From: Verrucomicrobium sp. BvORR106
GTDB lineage: Bacteria; Verrucomicrobiota; Verrucomicrobiia; Verrucomicrobiales; Verrucomicrobiaceae
Assembly: GCF_000739655.1 (NCBI RefSeq)
Contig: NZ_BATR01000146.1
Span: forward strand, 22,609 to 86,608
DNA: 64,000 bases
Direction of reading: 5' to 3'
Position numbers and translations under genes: made by a program. The notes below the pieces were generated by a model. That model had not been told where the DNA came from. It searched no databases and worked only from the letters and a program-made list of their open reading frames with translations. Shown here piece by piece: positions 45,887-55,021 of this stretch. How positions within the stretch are numbered: position 1 is the stretch's first letter; each line of letters starts with the position of its first letter.

Positions 45887-45957
45887 GGAGAAGAACCGTC
45901 TCGGTTCTTGTTCCCCGACTCACCCAATGCACCCAAGAGCCGGGACGGCTCTTCTAC
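45887..45957 (+). repeat. 71-bp two-hairpin element
   Basis: Starts GGAGAAGAACCG and ends CTTCTAC, with both hairpins intact. It is followed at about 45993 by a TTTGTGCCTTCGTGCC repeat. Confidence 0.86.
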
Positions 45958-46053
45958 CTTCCCGCCCCCAATGTGCGACAGGAGCTTCCTCACCCTTTGT
46001 GCCTTCGTGCCTTTGTGTGAGAACTCTCTGGTCCCTGCCCCCAATCTCAAGTC

Positions 46054-48483
46054 TCATCCAAGCGCCTTCCTCAGTTCCCCCGTTATTTCCTCCGATTCAG
46101 CCTCTTCGGCCAACGGCAACTTCAACAGCCGCGTCATCTGCTGGCAATCATTCTCATACTGCTGACGGGCGACCTCGTATCTCGTGCGGGTCTTGGTGAC
46201 GACCAGGGTCTGGGGCGTGCCCTTGCGTTCGGTCACGTGGACCATGTCCAACCGCTGCGCCTCAATGGCCCGCTCGATCTGGGACCGGATGTCCTGACGC
46301 GCCTTGAACCGGTGAGTGGTAGACTCTGGGTCGCGGGCAAAGACCTGCAATTCCTTCAGATGGGTGAACTTATCCGCACCGGTTATCTTGTCCGATTGCG
46401 CCCAATCCTTGGGCTCAGCGGGCGGGGATCCGCTGCGGCGCAACAACGCCGAGGCAAACTGCCGCCAGAGGTGCGAGACCACGACATCGCCTGCCGTCTC
46501 GCGCTTCGACAACTGCTCCAGACAAGGCAGGAGCAGGCTGTCTGGCTTGAAGGCCTTGGGGTTGCTGGTGATGGCATTGACGAATCGGCAGGCTGGCCCG
46601 CTCCCCACCGCAACACTGGCGGCGGAGAGAAACTCTGCCAGCAGCGTCGGAGTCAGCTTCAGATGAGACCTGCCCTGAGCGCGATACGCCTGCTGGGCTG
46701 CACGCAACTCGGCAAACTGCCGGTCGAAAGCGTAGGCGCTGAGGAGCGGGGAGGGTTTGGCGGGAGCCGCATCCTCGGGTTCGGCGGACTTCGTCAATGC
46801 GGCCAGGGCCACCTCAAGAAGCTCCGCCTGGGCCGGGAGCACCCGCGCCAGTTCCAGCCAGAGTTGCAGCAGATCCGCGAAGCGTTCTGCTCGATCGTCC
46901 GCAAACAAAGGCCGCAGCACAGACTGCATCTGCTCCAGGCTCAAGACACCGACACAGGCGATGAGCACCGGGTTCAAACTGGAGTCATAGCCCTTGTTCA
47001 AAGGGATCTTTTGCACCGCGATCCAGAGCACCTCCCGGTCTGCCAGCCGCACCAGTTGCTGGAGCAGGGCTGCAAGCCGGGACGCCTGAGCGTCATGATC
47101 CTGCCAGGAGGCGAGCAGCTTCGCGGCAAACTCCCCCGCCGCTTTCCAGGCCACCGCCACCGCCTCACTGGTGGAAGCCTGTACGGCATCCACCAGCTTC
47201 TCTAAACGCACCAGGGCGCCGTCTATACCGCTGGAGATGCATATGTCATCGAACCGGCTCTCCGGCCAGATGACCAGCGCAGCGCGCAAGTACGTGCGCT
47301 CAAAGGACATGCCCGCGTTGCCAGTGGCTTCGGTGAAATGGACATCATCCGACTCCTCCCCATCCAGGAACCCCGTGGGGAGTATTTCCTCGTTCTTCAG
47401 GGGAACCTCGCCAAAGGCCACCGACGTGTCCTCAGGGTCCCGCCATTGGTCAATGTAATAGTCGCCATTATCAACCTCGCCCACCTCGTAGTTGGATTCG
47501 TCGTCGCCCCCGTCATCGTAGTCGTAACGGCTGTCAAAGCTCTGGTTGAAGTCAGCCTGACCGTACTCCTCGATGTGGACCATGCCCACGTAGATGGCAC
47601 ACCCGGCCTGCGCCGCTGCCGCATGCAGCACACTGGCTCGGGCGGCATCGCTGTTCTTCAAGCCCGCCCAGGAGATGGCCGCCTGGGTGTAATGATGCTC
47701 CAGCAGGTACACCAGCTTCTGAGGGGCCGCACCAGAGGCTCCCCAGTCGCGCAGCACTCTGGCCACGGCCTGCACTGCGGATTGATTGTCCGGGGCCATC
47801 ACAGAGGCTCCGCTGGCGGTGGCGATCAAGTTATAGACCAAACAGACCCGGTACCCCTTGGTCACCGGGCGCACCTCATGTTCGCAGTCCGCGTAGAAGG
47901 CGGCATACCGCACCTCCCCGGGCTCGTCCCCGCAGAGACTCAGCACCGTCTCCTGCTCCCGATGACGGATCACCAGATCACCGCCTTCATGGCTGGCAGG
48001 AAGCGTCACCACCAGGGTGCCGAACATGCCGGGTGATTTCTCGGTATCGCGGTGCGGGGCAAAATGGCCGCCCTCATCGTACACGAGCATCTTGTACAGC
48101 TCTGCCACCACGCTGCCCTCCTCGCACCCCAGGCCCTCCGCCACATCGCCCACCAGTTCCTTGAAGGAGCGTTCCCACCCCTTCCCTGTAATCTCTAACC
48201 GCTCGGGCGAGATCTGCCAGACCTTGCGCACCTTCTCATCCACCAGCGTCTCGGCTCCACGCCCATAGGGGGCCTTTTCCGCCGCCACCTCGATCACCCG
48301 GCGGGACTGGTCCGCAGGAATGGGGAACGACAGTACCCCCACGCCTTCCACGACGATCTTCGGCATCGGCGTCTCATGCGTGCCGGAGCAGCAGTAGTCC
48401 CCAGAACGCTTCACGGCGTCCAAGATCTTTTCCAGCGACACGAGGGAGCGGTTGTAGGTAAGTTGGAAGCCCTGGCGAGACAT
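46054..48483 (-). CDS. Large 2OG-Fe(II) oxygenase (prolyl hydroxylase-like)
   Basis: An 809-residue protein. The N-terminal 220 residues are a prolyl-4-hydroxylase-type 2-oxoglutarate/iron oxygenase: iron ligands His144 and Asp146 in HFAPHRDTEKS, His202 in CEHEVRPVTKG, and Arg212 in GYRVCLVYNL as the 2-oxoglutarate anchor. The GTLVVTLPASHEGGDLVIRH strand between them is typical. The remaining 590 residues are not recognised; they are helical, Leu/Ala-rich and contain an acidic Asp/Tyr/Glu patch near 330-350. No signal peptide, so it is cytoplasmic and probably hydroxylates a protein. Similar fungal and bacterial proteins with long tails exist, but their substrate is unknown. Confidence 0.87.
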   Translation of the reverse strand: MSRQGFQLTYNRSLVSLEKILDAVKRSGDYCCSGTHETPMPKIVVEGVGVLSFPIPADQSRRVIEVAAEKAPYGRGAETLVDEKVRKVWQISPERLEITGKGWERSFKELVGDVAEGLGCEEGSVVAELYKMLVYDEGGHFAPHRDTEKSPGMFGTLVVTLPASHEGGDLVIRHREQETVLSLCGDEPGEVRYAAFYADCEHEVRPVTKGYRVCLVYNLIATASGASVMAPDNQSAVQAVARVLRDWGASGAAPQKLVYLLEHHYTQAAISWAGLKNSDAARASVLHAAAAQAGCAIYVGMVHIEEYGQADFNQSFDSRYDYDDGGDDESNYEVGEVDNGDYYIDQWRDPEDTSVAFGEVPLKNEEILPTGFLDGEESDDVHFTEATGNAGMSFERTYLRAALVIWPESRFDDICISSGIDGALVRLEKLVDAVQASTSEAVAVAWKAAGEFAAKLLASWQDHDAQASRLAALLQQLVRLADREVLWIAVQKIPLNKGYDSSLNPVLIACVGVLSLEQMQSVLRPLFADDRAERFADLLQLWLELARVLPAQAELLEVALAALTKSAEPEDAAPAKPSPLLSAYAFDRQFAELRAAQQAYRAQGRSHLKLTPTLLAEFLSAASVAVGSGPACRFVNAITSNPKAFKPDSLLLPCLEQLSKRETAGDVVVSHLWRQFASALLRRSGSPPAEPKDWAQSDKITGADKFTHLKELQVFARDPESTTHRFKARQDIRSQIERAIEAQRLDMVHVTERKGTPQTLVVTKTRTRYEVARQQYENDCQQMTRLLKLPLAEEAESEEITGELRKALG

Positions 48484-48790
48484 ACGTGAGTCTGGCGAAA
48501 CTATCTAGCCAGGGGCGAAGGTCAAAGGGCACCTGACCTCCCTCTTCTCACTGGCTCCCTGTCCAGGCAGGGCCTCCCCTTCCCCGTCCTCTCTCTCACT
48601 CTCTCGAGAGCCGATCCCTCGGTCTTTTTTATTATAGGCCTTTCTCCTTGGAGGCATTTCTCATTAATGTTGCGGGGGTACTTGAGCATGACTTGCGCCT
48701 GCTGTTGTTGGTGCGTTGCTGGAAAGTTGCTGGTGCTTTGCTGGAAAGTTGCTGATTACTTGCTGCACACTTGAGGCTTCATTCTGGAAT
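48484..48790. other. 307-bp gap with short direct repeats
   Basis: No gene. A 17-bp direct repeat TTGCTGGAAAGTTGCTG occurs at 48716-48732 and 48738-48754 (22-bp period), within a stretch rich in TTGCTG. CTCTCGAGAG near 48600 is a palindrome, followed by TTTTTTATTAT. Confidence 0.5.
48716..48754 (+). repeat. Two 17-bp direct repeats, 22-bp period
   Basis: TTGCTGGAAAGTTGCTG is repeated exactly at 48716 and 48738, with further TTGCTG hexamers on both sides. The iteron-like spacing lies just downstream of the unrecognised gene at 48791-49618, so it could be a binding site for its product. Confidence 0.6.
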
Positions 48791-49618
48791 CTATGGCACG
48801 GGGACCGAGTTCTGGGTCCACAGGTTGTAGTCGGCTTTGCGGTAGTCGCCAGTCTTCGAGTACTTCGGGGTGCGGATCTCCTTGATGAGCGCCTCCCGAC
48901 TTTCGTGGCGGATGCTGTACGCCGTACGCCCGCCGCGCCCGGTGGGTGACTTGGAGATACGCACTCTCAAGAAGAACCGGAGCTCCTCCAATCGATTCAA
49001 AGTTCCCTCCAGCATCCAGCGGGTCAGAGGCTGGCAGTGTTCCAGATTCGGCAGCTTGGTCTGACTGCGCGCCAATGCAGAGGTGTAGCCGCAGACTCGG
49101 TGCAGGAAGGTGTTGGTGGAAGCCCATGCGAAGGACTTCGCCCCGATGACGGACAACACTGCGCAGAGCACTCGAAACTCCCTCCAGGTCACCCAGCCGC
49201 CTGGTGTCCCGTTTCTGGGTTCCTTCCCTTCTTCCCGCAACGCCGTTTCCAACGCATCCCACACCCACGCCGCCTTGATCGTGACCAGGGCAGATTTGGG
49301 AAATCCGCGGCAGTGGCCTGAAACCTCGAAGTAACGATCTTTGGCACCTCGCCAATCACCAATCTCTACTTCGGTGAGCAAGGCGCCAGCACAGACATTG
49401 CCATACCAAGTGTCGTGGTACATCTCTTCTTCAGTGGGAGGATCAGGGAGCGGATTGGCATCCACCAAATCAGCGTAGGCATCATTGTCGCCTTGCTCTG
49501 CCCCAATTCCCGCAGACACCACTGAGTAGTCAATGATCGCAGCCAGGCACTCCGAAGGCAGACTGCCATACGTGAGAGCACTCAGGGGAAAGCGGAAATA
49601 CGGATCAGTCTTGGCCAT
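48791..49618 (-). CDS. Unrecognised 275-residue protein, winged-helix-like C-terminus
   Basis: I do not recognise this family. The protein begins MAKTDPYFRFPLSALTYGSL without signal peptide or membrane segment. The N-terminal half is acidic. The C-terminal half (PLTRWMLEGTLNRLEELRFF, then RVRISKSPTGRGGRTAY) has the pattern helix, helix, basic beta-hairpin of a winged-helix DNA-binding domain. Short direct repeats follow its 3' end at 48716-48754, so a plasmid- or phage-type replication or repressor role is possible, but this is inference. The ATG at 49618 lacks a strong ribosome-binding site. Confidence 0.7.
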   Translation of the reverse strand: MAKTDPYFRFPLSALTYGSLPSECLAAIIDYSVVSAGIGAEQGDNDAYADLVDANPLPDPPTEEEMYHDTWYGNVCAGALLTEVEIGDWRGAKDRYFEVSGHCRGFPKSALVTIKAAWVWDALETALREEGKEPRNGTPGGWVTWREFRVLCAVLSVIGAKSFAWASTNTFLHRVCGYTSALARSQTKLPNLEHCQPLTRWMLEGTLNRLEELRFFLRVRISKSPTGRGGRTAYSIRHESREALIKEIRTPKYSKTGDYRKADYNLWTQNSVPVP

Positions 49619-49873
49619 CGGTTTGAGAGGAGTTCAGTTCCCCAAACAGCTAGCACCGGCTGGAAAAACCTTCCAGACATATTGTTCATGCGAACAGTCT
49701 TTTTCCTACCCGATCCCCGCCCGGAAAACCGCACCTCCCCGGCCCCGCGCCTACGGATTCCACGTAGCCCTTAGCCCGCGTTCAATCTCCGATTAGCCCC
49801 AGCTTGCCACTCTTGAGACGCAATCGCATTATCAGTTTGACCTTATGGAGGTCGCCCACGAAGGGGGCCGAGT

Positions 49874-52174
49874 ATGCTTCAAAGATATTGCGTTAAGCAA
49901 CGACCCGCTCACTCCCGCCCCATTACCCTCGTCGGCTTCCTGGCCACGACCCTGGCCTGCCTGCCCCTCACCGGGGTGGCGGCAGAGCCTGAAACCCCTG
50001 CCAAACCGGCTGCCGCGGCAACAGCCCCGGTCAGCAACAACCCGGCCTCTACGACCAATCCCGCCCCCGCCCCTGCCGCTGGCGCGAGTGCTCAGGCTTC
50101 CGGCACGGCCCAGGAGCTGGACACCGTCACGGTGACCGCGACGGCGGAGGCCCCGATCACCACCGTGCCCGCCTCGACCTCCACCGGCCTGGCCCTGACC
50201 ATTCGCGAGACGCCGCAGTCCGTCACCATCGTGGACCGCCAGCGCATCGAGCAGGAAGGCTTCACGAACATCGCCGAGGTGCTGGCTGATACGCCCGGCA
50301 TCACCGTGGTGAATCTGGACACGGAGCGCACCTCCTACTACGCCCGCGGGTTCCCCATCACCCAGTTCCAGGTGGATGGCATGCCCTACTTCACGGGAGC
50401 CAATGAGTCGTGGGGCGCGACGCCCGTGTATGACACCTCCTTCTATGAGAGCATCGACATCCTGCGTGGCTCCAACGGCCTGCTCTCCGGCCCCGGCTAC
50501 CCCTCGGCCACAATCAATCTCAATCGCAAGCGCCCCGGCCGTGAGTTCGGCGGCTCCATCGCGGCCACCATCGGCACGTGGGAGTACTACCGCGGCGAGG
50601 GCGATGTGACCATCCCCATCACCAAGGACGGCAGCGTGCGTTCGCGCTTTGTCGGCTTCTACCAGGAGCGGAATTCTTTCCTCGACCAGTACAGCGAGGA
50701 GCAGTTCGGCCTGTACGGCATCATCGAGGCCGACCTGACGGAAGACACCACCTTCAGCCTGGGCTACCAGTACCAGAAGAGCGATCCCCGCGGTGCCTCC
50801 TGGGGCGCAGTGCCCTACTGGGCTGCGGATGGCACACCCGCCAATCTCCCCCGCTCCACCAACTGGGCGGCCGACTGGAGCCGCTGGACAAAGGAGACCG
50901 GCACGCTCTTCACCATGCTGGAGCACAAGTTCAACGATGACTGGAGCATCCGCGCCGGGTACTCCCACACCGAGGGCAGCACGGACAACGTCATTGGCTA
51001 CGCCGGCAGCGGCTTCCCTGACCTGACCACCGGCACCGGCATGAGCTGGTGGTTCGCGAACACGTACATGGAAGAAACGCGCGACAACGCCGACCTGCAC
51101 CTCGCGGGGGCGTTTGACCTCTTTGGCCGCAAACACAAGATCGCCGCCGGCTTCCAGTACAGCCAGTTCGAGGAAACGCCCGTCTGGACCAACTCCTCAT
51201 CAAGCTATCCCGCCGACATCCCGAATGCCTTCAAGCTGGATCGCAACCCCACCGAGCCCAAGCAGGGCACGCCCAGCGCGGATCGTTATGTGGAGCAGTA
51301 CGGCGGCTATGCCTCCATCCGCTTCAGCCTGGCCGATCCCCTCTCCCTCATCCTCGGCGCCCGCCTGAGCAACTGGGAGACTTATACGGACAACTATGAC
51401 GCCAAGGGCAAGCACCTGTACAATGACAACGTGGCCAGTGTGGACGCCGAGTTCACCCCGTACGCGGGCCTGGTATGGGATGTGACGGACACCACCTCCC
51501 TCTATGTGAGCTACACGGATATCTTCGAGCCCCAGATGGGCCGCGATATCAACGGGAACATCATCGACCCCATCCGCGGCTCCAACATCGAGGCCGGGGT
51601 GAAGGCCGAGTTCTTCGAGAAGCGCCTCATCGCGACCTTCAGCGTGTTTGAGACGGAGCAGGACAACTCCTACATCAGCGACTGGTCCAACCCCTTCCCG
51701 GACGGCACCTACCCCTCCATCTCCACCGGCCCCATCACCAGCCAGGGCTTTGAGCTCGAGCTGGCCGGCCGCATCACGGAAGACTGGACGATCAACGCCG
51801 GCTACACCCACGTGAGCACGAAGGACGACTTCGGCGCCCGCGCCAACAGCAGCGCCCCCATTGACATGGTGGTGCTCTCCACGAACTACCGCCTGCCCGG
51901 CAAGCTGAACAAGCTCTCCCTCGGCGGCGGCATGCGCTGGCAGAGTGATACGAACAACAGCTACTGGGGCAGCGATCCCAGCCTGAACTTCGAGCAGAAC
52001 GGGTACTTCGTCTTCGACCTGAACGCGCAATACCGCATCACCGACAAGGTCATGCTCAGCGTGGTGGTGAACAACCTCTTCGACAAGACGTACTACCAGA
52101 ACGTCGGCTTCTACGACGGCGTGTTTTACGGCGAACCGCGGAACGTGCAGGTGTCGTTGAGGTATAATTTCTAG
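49874..52174 (+). CDS. TonB-dependent siderophore receptor
   Basis: A 766-residue outer-membrane receptor. After a signal peptide (VGFLATTLACLPLTGVAA) comes an Ala/Pro-rich linker and a TonB-box-like stretch (ELDTVTVTA). The plug domain has the siderophore-receptor hallmark RETPQSVTIVDRQRIEQEGF and YARGFPITQFQVDGMP. The 22-strand barrel follows, ending VQVSLRYNF with the terminal Phe needed for outer-membrane insertion. It imports ferric siderophores with energy from TonB-ExbB-ExbD. AAGGGGG precedes the ATG at good distance. No Fur box was clear by eye. A terminator follows at 52242. Confidence 0.95.
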   Translation: MLQRYCVKQRPAHSRPITLVGFLATTLACLPLTGVAAEPETPAKPAAAATAPVSNNPASTTNPAPAPAAGASAQASGTAQELDTVTVTATAEAPITTVPASTSTGLALTIRETPQSVTIVDRQRIEQEGFTNIAEVLADTPGITVVNLDTERTSYYARGFPITQFQVDGMPYFTGANESWGATPVYDTSFYESIDILRGSNGLLSGPGYPSATINLNRKRPGREFGGSIAATIGTWEYYRGEGDVTIPITKDGSVRSRFVGFYQERNSFLDQYSEEQFGLYGIIEADLTEDTTFSLGYQYQKSDPRGASWGAVPYWAADGTPANLPRSTNWAADWSRWTKETGTLFTMLEHKFNDDWSIRAGYSHTEGSTDNVIGYAGSGFPDLTTGTGMSWWFANTYMEETRDNADLHLAGAFDLFGRKHKIAAGFQYSQFEETPVWTNSSSSYPADIPNAFKLDRNPTEPKQGTPSADRYVEQYGGYASIRFSLADPLSLILGARLSNWETYTDNYDAKGKHLYNDNVASVDAEFTPYAGLVWDVTDTTSLYVSYTDIFEPQMGRDINGNIIDPIRGSNIEAGVKAEFFEKRLIATFSVFETEQDNSYISDWSNPFPDGTYPSISTGPITSQGFELELAGRITEDWTINAGYTHVSTKDDFGARANSSAPIDMVVLSTNYRLPGKLNKLSLGGGMRWQSDTNNSYWGSDPSLNFEQNGYFVFDLNAQYRITDKVMLSVVVNNLFDKTYYQNVGFYDGVFYGEPRNVQVSLRYNF

Positions 52175-52241
52175 GGGGAAGTGAAAAGTGGTTAGTGAAA
52201 AGTTAGACGTTAGACGTTAGACGCTCCTTGGTAGAGTGTCT

Positions 52242-52280
52242 GCCCCGACATGGCTTCTTGGCTGTGTCGGGGCGTTTTGT
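52242..52280 (+). terminator. Rho-independent terminator of the TonB receptor gene
   Basis: GCCCCGACA (52242-52250) pairs with TGTCGGGGC (52265-52273), a 9-bp stem with a 14-bp loop followed by GTTTTGTTT. Between stop codon and stem lies GTTAGAC repeated three times (about 52202-52222). Confidence 0.8.
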
Positions 52281-52306
52281 TTGGGTTTGGCAAGGCTCTG
52301 AACATT

Positions 52307-52377
52307 GTAGAAGAACCGTCTCGGTTCTTGTTCCTCGATTCCCCCAGCAACCCCAAGAGCCGGGACGGCTCTTCTAC
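52307..52377 (+). repeat. 71-bp two-hairpin element
   Basis: An intact 71-bp copy, starting GTAGAAGAACCG and ending CTTCTAC, 27 bp after the terminator T-run. Confidence 0.88.
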
Positions 52378-52472
52378 CTTCTCCAGCGTGCCGCCACCCA
52401 GTCGCCCCATTTCATCTCGATTTCACGCACGGTTCATCATAGCTTCATTCAGCACGCCTACCCTGGGTCACG

Positions 52473-52688
52473 ATGAGCAAGCACGAAATACCGGGAGCCG
52501 TCACTGTGAAATCCCCTGCCACGAAGTACATCACCGCGCTCGGCCTCGCCGTCATCGGTGTAGCCCTCGCGGCTGGCGGAATCTATGTCGGCGAGACAGA
52601 TGACGCCCCCGGCGCGGCGCTGCTGGGCCTTTTACTCATGATCGCCGCCCTGGTCTTCGCAGTGAGGATCGCGCGCCAAAAGCCCTAG
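52473..52688 (+). CDS. Small membrane protein with two transmembrane helices
   Basis: A 71-residue protein MSKHEIPGAVTVKSPATKYI followed by two hydrophobic helices (ITALGLAVIGVALAAGGIYV and AALLGLLLMIAALVFAVRIA) joined by an acidic loop (GETDDAPG) and ending in basic residues. No named family. The composition and codon use are like the neighbours. It faces the convergent sigma factor gene and has its own upstream space. Confidence 0.6.
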   Translation: MSKHEIPGAVTVKSPATKYITALGLAVIGVALAAGGIYVGETDDAPGAALLGLLLMIAALVFAVRIARQKP

Positions 52689-52773
52689 CACAAGGCTGCC
52701 CCCAAGCAGCCACTGCCCCACTGCCCCACTGCCCCACCGCCTTACTGAATTACTGAATTACTGAATTACCGAA

Positions 52774-54042
52774 TCACCGGCTCTCCAGTTCCCGCAGCCG
52801 CTTTTCCAAGAACCTCCGCTCCGGCTCCTGCTGGGTCAGCGCCAGAGCCCTCTCATACGACGCCCGGGCGTCCCCTTTCCTGCCCAGCCTGCGGCACAGA
52901 TCCGCCCTGGCAGAGTGCGCCAAATGATACTCCTTCAACTGCCCTTGGGCGAAGAGGCCATCGATCAACACCAGCCCCGCCTCGGGCCCGTCCCTCATGG
53001 CCACGGCCACGGCCCGGTTCAGCTCAACGACTGGCGAGGGCACGGCACGCGCCAGCAGGCCATAGAGCGCCACGATCTGCGGCCAGTCGGTAGCAGCGGC
53101 AGAGCCAGCCTCAGAATGCACGGCCGCGATCGCTGCCTGCAACGTGTAGGGGCCGAAGCGACGCGAAAGCAGCGCCCGCTCCACCAGCTTCACGCCCTCT
53201 GCAATGAGGGCACGATCCCACTGCGTGCGATCTTGATCCTCCAGCAGGATCAGTTCACCCGATGGCGTCGTCCGGGCGGCACGGCGAGACTCCTGCAAGA
53301 GCATAAGGGCGAGCAGCCCCATCCCCTCGGGTTCAGGCAACAACTCCAGCAACAAACGCCCCAGGCGGATGGCTTCCGTCGAAAGATCAGCCCGCGTGAG
53401 CGACGCCCCTGCTGAGGCGGAGTAACCCTCGTTGAACATGAGATACACCACCTGCAGCACCGCATCCAGACGCGCTGGCAGTTCCTCCGGCGCTGGCACT
53501 TGGTACGGCAGGCGCTCGTCCCGGATCTTGGCCTTGGCCCGCACAATGCGCTGCGCCAGCGTCGGCGCGGTGGTGAGGAAGGCGCGTGCTATTTCCTCGG
53601 TCGTCAACCCGCAGACCTCCCGCAAGGTCAACGCCAGCCTCCCCTCCGGAGCCAGGGCGGGATGGCAGCAGGTGAAGATCAGCCGGAGCTGGTCATCTGG
53701 CACACTCTCGTCCGCCTCAATCCCCGCATCCGCCGGGGCGAAGTCGCCGCCGGGAAGCAGTTGGTCCGCGATCTTGTCCTGTGAGGCATCGAACCGTGCC
53801 CGGCGACGCAACCCGTCGATGGCCTTGTGCCGCCCGGTGGAGATCAGCCACGCCCGCGGGCTGGCAGGAAGCCCATCCTGCGGCCAGCGCTCCAGCGCCG
53901 CGGCAAAGGCGTCGTGCATCGCGTCCTCTGCCAGATCAAAGTCGCCCAGCAGCCGGATGAGCGTGGCGAGAATACGCCCCGATTCCGAGCGATAGAGTCC
54001 GTCCAGCGTTTCCCGGACCTGGGCGATAGGGGTTTCCGACAT
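52774..54042 (-). CDS. ECF sigma factor with TPR-like C-terminal domain (ECF42-like)
   Basis: A 422-residue RNA polymerase sigma factor. Region 2 includes LLGDFDLAEDAMHDAFAAAL and ASPRAWLISTGRHKAIDGLR; region 4 includes LTTEEIARAFLTTAPTLAQR. The long C-terminal half has VYLMFNEGYSASAG (DUF6596) and helical repeats ending HLAHSARADLCRRLGRKGDA, as in the ECF42 group, where the tail is needed for activity. Members usually sit beside genes for small DGPF/YCII-domain proteins; none lies here. Instead a membrane protein and a winged-helix regulator lie upstream on the same strand. Confidence 0.9.
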   Translation of the reverse strand: MSETPIAQVRETLDGLYRSESGRILATLIRLLGDFDLAEDAMHDAFAAALERWPQDGLPASPRAWLISTGRHKAIDGLRRRARFDASQDKIADQLLPGGDFAPADAGIEADESVPDDQLRLIFTCCHPALAPEGRLALTLREVCGLTTEEIARAFLTTAPTLAQRIVRAKAKIRDERLPYQVPAPEELPARLDAVLQVVYLMFNEGYSASAGASLTRADLSTEAIRLGRLLLELLPEPEGMGLLALMLLQESRRAARTTPSGELILLEDQDRTQWDRALIAEGVKLVERALLSRRFGPYTLQAAIAAVHSEAGSAAATDWPQIVALYGLLARAVPSPVVELNRAVAVAMRDGPEAGLVLIDGLFAQGQLKEYHLAHSARADLCRRLGRKGDARASYERALALTQQEPERRFLEKRLRELESR

Positions 54043-54087
54043 GGGCGCAGAGACGACTAGAAATCTGAAAACTTCAACCTGCCACCA

Positions 54088-54558
54088 CTACAGCTTGTTC
54101 TTCGCCAATGCCCAGAAGGTGTAGATGGAGATAAGGGTGCCAAACGGCACATTCATGAGGTTCAACACCGCTGCCACGATGGCTGCCACCGGCGCCCAGT
54201 TGCGCCCCTTAGACAATCCCCATCCCGCCAGGAAGAACGGCAGAGCCAGACAGACGAAGAAGGCGGAAAAACCAAATCCGATGAGGACCGCAATGAGCAC
54301 ACCATCTGGTTTGGGATGAGTGAGCATGGGAACGCTCGTGCCCAAAAGAATAAATGGCACCGCAACCAAGGGCAGGAGCCCACAGACAATGTTTGCCCCA
54401 GCCAGGATGATCCGGTGCGGTCCTTTGCCCGCGGGACCTTCCACCAGGACGGAACGGATGGCGTCCATGTCTGACCGCAGTTGTTGCGGGGACATAGGGG
54501 GCTGGACAGACACAGATGAGGGGTAAACTGGGGGAAGAGATGGGTGTTGATTTTCCAT
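54088..54558 (-). CDS. Membrane protein with three to four helices, regulator-linked
   Basis: A 156-residue protein from the ATG at 54558. The first 45 residues are Pro/Ser/Gln-rich and cytoplasmic-like, followed by hydrophobic helices (IVCGLLPLVAVPFILLG, VLIGFGFSAFFVCLALPFFL, VAAIVAAVLNLMNVPFGTLI). No family name is recognised. It starts 8 bp after the winged-helix gene and is certainly cotranscribed, so its level is probably set by that regulator. Confidence 0.7.
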   Translation of the reverse strand: MENQHPSLPPVYPSSVSVQPPMSPQQLRSDMDAIRSVLVEGPAGKGPHRIILAGANIVCGLLPLVAVPFILLGTSVPMLTHPKPDGVLIAVLIGFGFSAFFVCLALPFFLAGWGLSKGRNWAPVAAIVAAVLNLMNVPFGTLISIYTFWALAKNKL

Positions 54559-54566
54559 GTTACCGA

Positions 54567-54917
54567 TCAGGGTTGAGGTTTGCGCTTGGACTTTTCCCAT
54601 TGGGCCAGATCCATCGAGTCGATCAGCCGCTGCATGATAGACAAGTATTCAAAGAGGGCGGTGCGCCCCGGATGCGTGAGCTCGTAAGTGGTATTGGGTC
54701 GCTTGCCGATGAAGCGCTTCGTGGCGGAGATATAGCGGATCGATTCCAGCTTCTGCAGGTGCAGCCCCAGAGCTCCATCGGCAGTCTTCAGCCGGGCCTT
54801 CAGCGTCGTGAAATCCAGCGGTCCTTCGGATTGCAAAGCGGTCAACACCCCCAGCCGCACCGGTCCGTGAACGGCGGTGTCCAGATTGGAAAAGTCGATG
54901 GGATGGGCCGCACTCAC
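54567..54917 (-). CDS. Winged-helix transcriptional regulator
   Basis: A 116-residue protein of the ArsR/PadR-like winged-helix group (HTH_34 type): HGPVRLGVLTALQSEGPLDF, then TLKARLKTADGALGLHLQKL as recognition part and a wing (RFIGKRPNTTYELTHPGRTA). No metal-binding Cys motif, so not a classical ArsR. It is cotranscribed with the membrane protein downstream. An inverted repeat 15 bp upstream is its probable own operator. Confidence 0.88.
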   Translation of the reverse strand: MSAAHPIDFSNLDTAVHGPVRLGVLTALQSEGPLDFTTLKARLKTADGALGLHLQKLESIRYISATKRFIGKRPNTTYELTHPGRTALFEYLSIMQRLIDSMDLAQWEKSKRKPQP

Positions 54918-54931
54918 TCTATGTTTCAGAT

Positions 54932-54950
54932 TACTCTTGATTTAAGAGTA
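54932..54950. promoter_or_regulatory. Inverted-repeat operator upstream of winged-helix gene
   Basis: TACTCTT (54932-54938) and AAGAGTA (54944-54950) are perfect arms separated by GATTT, 15 bp before the start codon. The placement suits autoregulation. Confidence 0.6.
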
Positions 54951-55021
54951 TTCGAATCGCGGAACTTGGCAATAGAGTTTTTTCGGAAGGGTTGCCGGCG
55001 GGCGGTGAGATGACCTGCCCA

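Noticed and set aside
49780..49873. Fur box before the TonB receptor
   Set aside because: A CATTATCAG-like stretch is present, but the 19-bp palindrome is not convincing by eye.
49832..51136. 434-codon minus-strand open frame
   Set aside because: Antisense to the TonB receptor; Gly/Ala/Arg-rich shadow.
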